Assembly (NCBI RefSeq): GCF_000004195.4
Contig: NC_030677.2
Span: 103,018,329-103,082,328 of the forward strand
Reading direction: 5' to 3'
DNA from: Xenopus tropicalis
Taxonomy: Eukaryota; Chordata; Amphibia; Anura; Pipidae
Length of the DNA stretch: 64,000 bases
The notes below the pieces were generated by a model. It made no database searches. It was not told the origin of the DNA and saw only the letters and a list, made by a program, of their open reading frames with translations. The translations under genes were made by a program, and so were the position numbers. Of the stretch, positions 57,601 through 64,000 are shown in pieces; position 1 is the stretch's first letter, and every line of letters starts with the position of its first letter.

Positions 57601-59530
57601 TTGCTGCATAAACCTCCAGTAGATTACTCAAAACTAATTACGGATTGGGTACTATGGGCTTTTGCCATGAGGGTGTTTTGTTAGAGATGGGAATTTTTCT
57701 TTGTCCCTGACACTGCTTCTTAAGTTTTAAGCTATTCATTAACACCCAGTCATACCTTTCTATATGCAATCTTCCAACAACCCTGTTCTTATCCGTATTA
57801 TCTCATATACAGCATTACTACCCAATTTATCTACACACCTTTCTTTCAAGAATTTCTTTTGATCTTTTTTCACATGTTTCTGGCCCACACCTTTTCTGCC
57901 TAACACACAGGTGTAGCCTGCACCAGGCCCAGACTGGGATTCAAAATAGGCCCTGGCATTTCAAGTACAGAGGCCCAAACAGACCCTTAACAAATACTGA
58001 CTGCCTATGGCATCTTACAGCCACCCCTCTGCCATTATCCAGAATTCACAGATTGCCAGTCGGAGCCTACTCTGAACAGTCCCAACACCTCCAAATATTT
58101 CATTATTTCTAAACTGCTAGTCTTTCTTGCCCATTCCCAATTCCTACTGCTCCCCTCTGTAGCACTATGTGCCAGGATCCTAATTACTTTTCACCTTATC
58201 CTAATCACCATTTAAAACCTCAGCCTTTAAATAATTAGCCCCACTAAATTTCTACATAAAATCATCTGCAGTCTTGTCCTGTCAGATGGAAGAAAAACAC
58301 CTTTTGCATTTGTCCTGCAGTCTCTTGAGCTGTGCCAATGCTTTAGTCATTTATTGGTTTTGTGGTATTTATATAAGATTAATAATATTTATCAAGTGCC
58401 AACATATTTCATAGTACGAACAACATAAAGTGGGCATGTTAGAGTTTAAAAATAGACAATGTTCATCAAGTTAAACCAAACTCCTCTCTAAGGATATTGT
58501 CTCCAATTTGGTTGAGAGTGGGGAAACATATACATTATATACAAGAGATACAAAGGGTCCTGTCCATTAGATCCTACAATCTAAAAGGAGAAGGAGAAGA
58601 AAGACATAAGAAGTTTAGAGATAGTAAGGAAAATTCTGTGAATTTTAGTTGGTTGCAGTGGTATGCATTTTATCACAAGGAAAATGGATTGGAAATGTGT
58701 TTAATAAGTGTGTAATATTGCAGTAATGGGAATGTATGATAGACTGTCATAGTGTATTAAAAAATGGTGCAGCTCTAGAAAATGTGGTGCATGTGAAGAA
58801 GTGAGAGGGGCGTTAAGCAGTAGATGTTGAAGACAGCAGAAGAAGATTTTGCATTAATGGGCAGATGTACTATCACAGGTGTTAGGACAGAACTGTAAAC
58901 AGATTTAGATGTCAATGGCAGATGTTTTTAATTTGTTTCTGAATGGTAATGTAGTGTATGTATGTGAGTGTATAGATAGGGCATTATAGGTTTATGTGTG
59001 TGCTAGGTTCACTTGGAAGGGTTGTACTTGATGGACTCTGGTCTTTTTTTAACCCAACCTAAATATGTCATTCCTGTAAGTACACATGAAGACTTATTTA
59101 CATTGCAAAACTGTAAGATTGGCAAATCAGACTAAAGGAGGCATGCATCAAATTAAAACAAAATCAACTCAAAATAATTAGGGCTGCTTTTTAATGGTTC
59201 TGGTAATGTGCAGCAAGGCTCTCACCCATCCTTATGAAAGGACATTCATTTTGTGCCTGGCCACTAAAAATTAGATATTGGAGAATGGGGTAATCCAGGG
59301 TCTTAATAAAATTTGCAAATATATTAATAAAGTTAAATCTAGAAGCCACATTTCCAGAACTTCTTTAGTCTTGTACTGTTTATGTACAGTAGAAAATGTC
59401 AGGAGTAAGCGGTTTAAGGGTAAATAAACAATTAATCGTATATTTGTTTGTAGGGACTGCTGCTGAAAAACCGTACCTTGATGTGTAACTGCTGAACTTT
59501 CTTTAATTGTTAAAGCTGAAGTAGAAAACA
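54641..59530. other. Long stretch without a supported gene
   Basis: No exon was recognised. It holds a T2-type fragment at about 55861-55972 (reverse of 25972) and a repeat at about 57920-58078 (CAGGCCCAGACTGGGATTC to GATTGCCAGTCGGAGCC, probable hAT ends). A LINE 3' tail in plus orientation lies at about 59010-59080 (GGAAGGGTTGTACTTGATGG). Confidence 0.45.
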
Positions 59531-59591
59531 ATGCACCTGCGTCTCCTGGTTTTGGTTACTTGTATCTATTTCTGTATATCCGGCACAACAG
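59531..59591 (+). CDS. Chemokine exon 1 (signal peptide)
   Basis: ATG at 59531 opens 20 codons of a hydrophobic leader plus one base, ending ACAG|GTATGT in phase 1. Cleavage is likely near GTTG. It is too short to be seen as a long open frame and was recognised from the splice donor and its match to exon 2. Confidence 0.75.
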
Positions 59592-61153
59592 GTATGTGAA
59601 CAAATGTTCATAGCATATTCTCCAAAGTGCAGCAAGCCAGAGCTCTTGTTTTCAACACTGTGTATAGGGCACATATTTAAGAAATTTTCCCTACTAATAA
59701 GATATTATTACCATCTAGTAAGTTAGCAGCCAGGTTAGTAAAACACATACAGACAGCAGCTGGTTAGGCAGATACAATTTATATTTTACTTATAAAAGTA
59801 TGTGTATATTAAGATTAAGGAACCTTTCAGGCAAAATTAAGCAACATTGTCACATTCAGACATTCAGACAAAAATGTGTGACTGGCAGATAAGAATCTAT
59901 GAACTATGTGAACAACCAGGAGAAGGTTTCTTTGCACAATAAAAAGTTTAAAGAAAAAACAAATGAAGATATGAAGTCCATATAACAAAGGTCAGGATTG
60001 GCAGCAAAATAAAAAACGTGTCGTGATCAGGCTGAAGGTCAGAGCTGACGGCATATAGCAAAAGTCTGTATAAAATGACCAGTCAAAAGTGGGACATGAA
60101 TATGAAGAAAAAAGAATAAGCAGGAAGGGACACTGGAACAATGGACTAATGGAATCAAGAAACTCAGGAACATGGGAGCTAGACCAAGGAATTGACTCAA
60201 TGATCCAGCAATGGTGGAGTTGGAAGGCTTACACTGGCCATTAAATATGCAGTTACCAGCAGCTAGAGTAAATGATGAGATACAGAGAATAAAGTCAGTA
60301 TAATTAAGTTTATTAGAGCTGACAACAAATAGGTGCTCAAAAAGCTTTCAGTGGCTCAGGAGGATAATACATAGTCCAAGTAACAAACAGACCAATGTTT
60401 TTAATCTCAACAAATCTGGACAACCATGCAATTATCATCTTAGATGTGAAAAAGCAGCTGACCTCCAACTGTTGTGCTATTTTCTTGGACCGTAGACTAA
60501 ATGTGGTCACTACTTGATAACTTATGTAGTGCACATTTGTCAGACAATATTCCAACTGAGATGCTGGAAGGTGTGCATAAAACATCTGCACACATACTGT
60601 CAACGGACGATAGAGCAATTTTTAAAAACACCTTTCCATAAATACCTTGAACAAGTGAAAACGGCTACGTTGTAAGATTTTGATAAATTTAGTGGCATGA
60701 TTTGTTCCATTAACACATTTGTTAAATGGTGTCCCCCAGTGTGTACATCTTCAAAAATAGGTGAACCCAAACTCAGAGCTCTTGTATAGGTATGACATGT
60801 AGCTGCCTTGGCTGAAAGAATTGACTAAATCTCTAGAATCTAGCAGCACTATCAGGGTTACCCACCTTAACGCTAACATCCATGAGGTATAAAAGCTCTG
60901 CCTAATCTAAACTTTAACTGCACATAACATTATGATCTCTTGGCTATGGGGTATACCAAGGTTACAGATTAGATGCAAAACCAGATTTGTATTGTGTCTT
61001 TCCCACTGTAATGTTCATTACATTTTCTACAGGTGATTTTGAAAATTGTTGCCTGTCCTATGCCAAGGTAACACAGTATTCAGGGCTTTATAAGCATATC
61101 AGATACTATCAACTACAAGAAATCAGTGAAAGCTGTAACATGAGAGCTGTGAT
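59531..61153 (+). CDS. CC chemokine gene, CCL25-like, exons 1-2 (3' end outside window)
   Basis: A secreted CC chemokine, a small chemoattractant acting on a leukocyte GPCR. Two exons, 59531-59591 and 61033-61153, join in phase 1 and end in phase 2, the conserved intron phases of CC chemokines. The 60 visible codons give a signal peptide (MHLRLLVLVTCIYFCISG), then GDFENCCLSYAKV with the adjacent Cys pair at 26-27, IRYYQLQEISESCN with the third Cys at 55, and RAV at the exon end. The words FE-CCL-Y and QE-S-SCN, and the spacing of 27 residues between the second and third Cys, are close to CCL25 (TECK), whose receptor in mammals is CCR9. The last exon (fourth Cys and C-terminal helix) was not found before 64000; a 1.6-kb Tc1 copy lies in intron 2. 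Being a CC chemokine is firm; CCL25 orthology is inference. Confidence 0.8.
59592..61032. other. Chemokine intron 1
   Basis: About 1.4 kb between matching GT and AG sites. No other feature was recognised in it. Confidence 0.5.
61033..61153 (+). CDS. Chemokine exon 2 (CC motif and core)
   Basis: The acceptor TTTTCTACAG and donor GTGAT|GTAAGT enclose 121 bases encoding DFENCCLSYAKVTQYSGLY and then KHIRYYQLQEISESCNMRAV. The adjacent cysteines and the third Cys give the CC-chemokine fold core, and size and phases fit the family's middle exon. Confidence 0.85.
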
Positions 61154-61900
61154 GTAAGTATTCCTTATATTTATGTAAATAATGTCCATATCTATACATT
61201 TACTATAATGGTCATTGTATACTACATTATATGTACTATATAACTTGCAAAGGCTGACAGTTACATGGGAAGGCTATAGTTCTCACATAGGGTATCCAAT
61301 AGAATTTACTATATAACATGTATACTCCCTCTATAGTCATAGAAAGGGCTACAGGTATATGCAACCACGGCTTTAGAAAACAAGGTATGCAATAAAAAAG
61401 CATGCTTAGAGAATGAAAATAAAGAAAATAATTTTAATGCAATAACAAAACTAGTCCCAAACCCACAGCCCCCCAGTTGTGAAATGGGTAATAGCAAGCA
61501 CAGTGGAGAGAAGTAAGCAATGGTTAGCAATTGTGTAATGAGGTTTGCACATTATAGTATGACGGCAGAGGTGTACTGGTTACAGACATGGAGCAGCAGG
61601 AAAATATACGGCAACAGACCAGGAAAGCAGAGATTTTAGGGACATCATGAGGAGCATGTACAGTACAATTATTAAAGAACAGGTTAAAAGGGATTATGGG
61701 ATATGCTAACAAGAGCTAATGACATAGGAGGCAAGCATTAATTAACAAATCAGGACAGCAAAGGGTATTTGCCAATAATTAGATACGTTAACGTGAAAGG
61801 TAGGAAACAAAGTTGAGGTCAACATACAAAGAACAAACTCTACATTCATCCTCTTAACTGCAACAGACTGCTAAGGATGTCAATAACTCTTAGTAAGTTA
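61154..61900. other. Chemokine intron 2, part
   Basis: Follows the donor at 61154. No third exon was found here. Confidence 0.45.
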
Positions 61901-63481
61901 CAGGTCCTTTTCAGAAAATTAGCATATTGTGATAAAGTTCATTATTTTCTGTAATGTACTGATAAACATTAGACTTTCATATATTTTAGATTCATTACAC
62001 ACAACTGAAGTAGTTCAAGCCTTTTCTTGTTTTAATATTGATGATTGTGGCATACAGCTCATGAAAACCCAAAATTCCTATCTCAAAAAATTAGCATATT
62101 TCATCCGCCCAATAAAAGAAAAGTGTTTTTAATACAAAAAAAGTCAACCTTCAAATAATTATGTTCAGTTATGCACTCAATACTTGGTCGGGAATCCTTT
62201 TGCAGAAATGACTGCTTCAATGTGGCGTGGCATGGAGGCAATCAGCCTGTGGCACTGCTCAGGTGTTATGGAGGCCCAGGATGCTTCAATAGCAGCCTTA
62301 AGCTCATCCAGAGTGTTGGGTCTTGTGTCTCTCAACTTTCTCTTCACAATATCCCACAGATTCTCTATGGGGTTCAGGTCAGGAGAGTTGGCAGGCCAAT
62401 TGAGCACAGTAATACCATGGGCAGTAAACCATTTACCAGTGGTTTTGGCACTGTGAGCAGGTGCCAGGTCATGCTGAAAAATGAAATCTTCATCTCCATA
62501 AAGCTTTTCAGCAGATGGAAGCATGAAGTGCTCCAAAATCTCCTGATAGCTAGCTGCATTGACCCTGCCCTTGATAAAACACAGTGGACCAACACCAGCA
62601 GCTGACATGGCACCCCAGACCATCACTGACTGTGGGTACTTGACACTGAACTTCAGGCATTTTGGCATTTCCCTCTCCCCAGTCTTCCTCCAGACTCTGG
62701 CACCTTGATTTCCGAATGACATACTTTGGACCACTGAGCAACAGTCCAGTGCTGCTTCTCTGTAGCCCAGGTCAGGCGCTTCTGCCGCTGTTTCTGGTTC
62801 AAAAGTGGCTTGACCTGGGGAATGCAGCACCTGTAGCCCATTTCCTGCACGCGCCTGTACACGGTGGCTCTGGATGTTTCTACTCCAGACTCAGTCCACT
62901 GCTTCCGCAGGTCCCCCAAGGTCAGGAATCGGTCCTTCTCCACAATCTTCCTCAGGGCCCAGTCACCTCTTCTCGTTGTGCAGCGTTTTCTGCCACACTT
63001 TTTCCTTCCCACAGACTTCCCACTGAGGTGCCTTGATACAGCACTCTGGGAACAGCCTATTTGTTCAGAAATTTCTTTTTGTGTCTTACCCTCTTGCTTG
63101 AGGGTGTCAATGATGGCCTTCTGGACAGCAGTCAGGTCGGCAGTCTTACCCATGATTGCGGTTTTGAGTAATGAACCAGGCTGGGAGTTTTTAAAAGCCT
63201 CAGGAATCTTTTGCAGGTTTTTAGAGTTAATTTGTTGATTCAGATGATTAGGTTAATAGCTCGTTTAGAGAACCTTTTCATGATATGCTAATTTTTTGAG
63301 ATAGGAATTTTGGGTTTTCATGAGCTGTATGCCACAATCATCAATATTAAAACAAGAAAAGGCTTGAACTACTTCAGTTGTGTGTAATGAATCTAAAATA
63401 TATGAAAGTCTAATGTTTATCAGTACATTACAGAAAATAATGAACTTTATCACAATATGCTAATTTTTTGAAAAGGACCTG
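61901..63481 (-). mobile_element. Tc1 element with internal deletion, copy B
   Basis: 1581 bp, flanked by TA (61899-61900, 63482-63483). It has the same inverted repeats and length as copy A at 51815-53395 but lies on the opposite strand. The two differ by only a few bases (for example TDHG/TAHG and RANTL/RPNTL in the protein). It sits in intron 2 of the chemokine gene. Confidence 0.93.
62177..63153 (-). pseudogene. Tc1 transposase, same deletion as copy A
   Basis: Reads MGKTADLTAVQ from 63153 down to QWSKV, then lacks LFSDESKF with the first Asp and resumes in another frame at SFGNQGARVW, ending GFPTKY at 62180. The deletion junction (AAAGTATGTCATTCGG on the coding strand) is identical to that in copy A. 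Confidence 0.9.
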
Positions 63482-63483
63482 TA

Positions 63484-64000
63484 TATAGCTAAGCATTCAC
63501 TATGCATCAAGAAAATAGATTCCCACTCATATAGCCAGCAGCCTGCTTTCATTTTATGCAGTAGACCTCATGCGTTGATAATTTTGGGTCATGTTCCCTA
63601 TACCTTTAGCCAGTCTCCACAATTTATAACACTATTAAGAATATGATTCATGACTTTCTTTAACTCTTTCTACAATTGGAGTATATTTAACACTAAGGGG
63701 CAAATTTATCAAAATGTGAGTTTAGAGCTTAATACATAAAAACTCACCCATGTTCTATTCATTCCTATGGGATTTTCTGAAGTGTATTTATCAATGGATG
63801 AACTTTCACTAAATGGTAAATATGTTTACAAAAATTCCCATAGAAATCCCATAGAAAGTTCAACGCTTCCAAGCAAACCCCAACGCACACACATATACCC
63901 ATACCGACCAATCTATACACTCACATACATACTGTAAACTATATATACCAACATCAATACTAATTGTAGATTTTAGTATCACAATAGCCTTGGATACTAT
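63484..64000. other. Non-coding stretch with LINE tail fragment
   Basis: No chemokine exon 3 was found. From about 63850, AGTTCAACGCTTCCAAGCAA resembles the LINE 3' tail fragment at about 9660. Confidence 0.45.

Overview
This is vertebrate nuclear DNA and almost certainly comes from a clawed frog (Xenopus, most likely X. tropicalis). The coding exons are split by GT-AG introns. The gene families are vertebrate ones: odorant receptors, an NXPE protein and a CC chemokine. The repeats are those that crowd Xenopus chromosomes: T2-type foldback elements with TTAAAGG ends, Tc1 elements, a CR1 LINE, L1 pieces and a Penelope-like element. The species call is inference from this repeat mix.

Four host protein-coding loci can be supported. 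(1) An odorant receptor lies on the minus strand at 3452-4417, complete in one exon. (2) A six-exon NXPE family gene lies on the plus strand at 17681-29119. Its exons join in phase into about 535 residues: a signal anchor, a neurexophilin-like region and a PC-esterase domain with a GDS motif. Its introns hold a Tc1 element and several foldback elements. (3) A second odorant receptor lies on the plus strand at 37370-38299. Its main exon is intact but has no ATG where one is expected. (4) The first two exons of a CC chemokine gene, most like CCL25, lie at 59531-59591 and 61033-61153. Its last exon lies beyond the window.

The rest is mostly mobile DNA, often nested. A CR1-clade LINE (12271-16047, minus) is split by a full-length Tc1 element (13799-15412) that still encodes an unbroken 340-residue DD34E transposase. 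A second Tc1 (22747-24353) sits in NXPE intron 3 and is broken by one extra base in a G run. Two further Tc1 copies, each 1581 bp (51815-53395 plus, 61901-63481 minus), share the same internal deletion, which removes the first catalytic Asp. They face each other across the first chemokine exons. A 5'-truncated L1 (30436-32843) landed in the end of a Harbinger-type MITE with a 17-bp target duplication and was then invaded by three other MITEs. A decayed Penelope-like element covers about 40369-42330. Two probable solo LTRs, many T2, hAT and Harbinger MITEs and one inverted minisatellite (about 44970-45340) complete the repeats.

I see no operon-like co-function between the genes: odorant receptors, NXPE and the chemokine are independent loci. 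No CRISPR array, rRNA gene or convincing tRNA gene was seen. Long stretches without support for any gene are listed as such.
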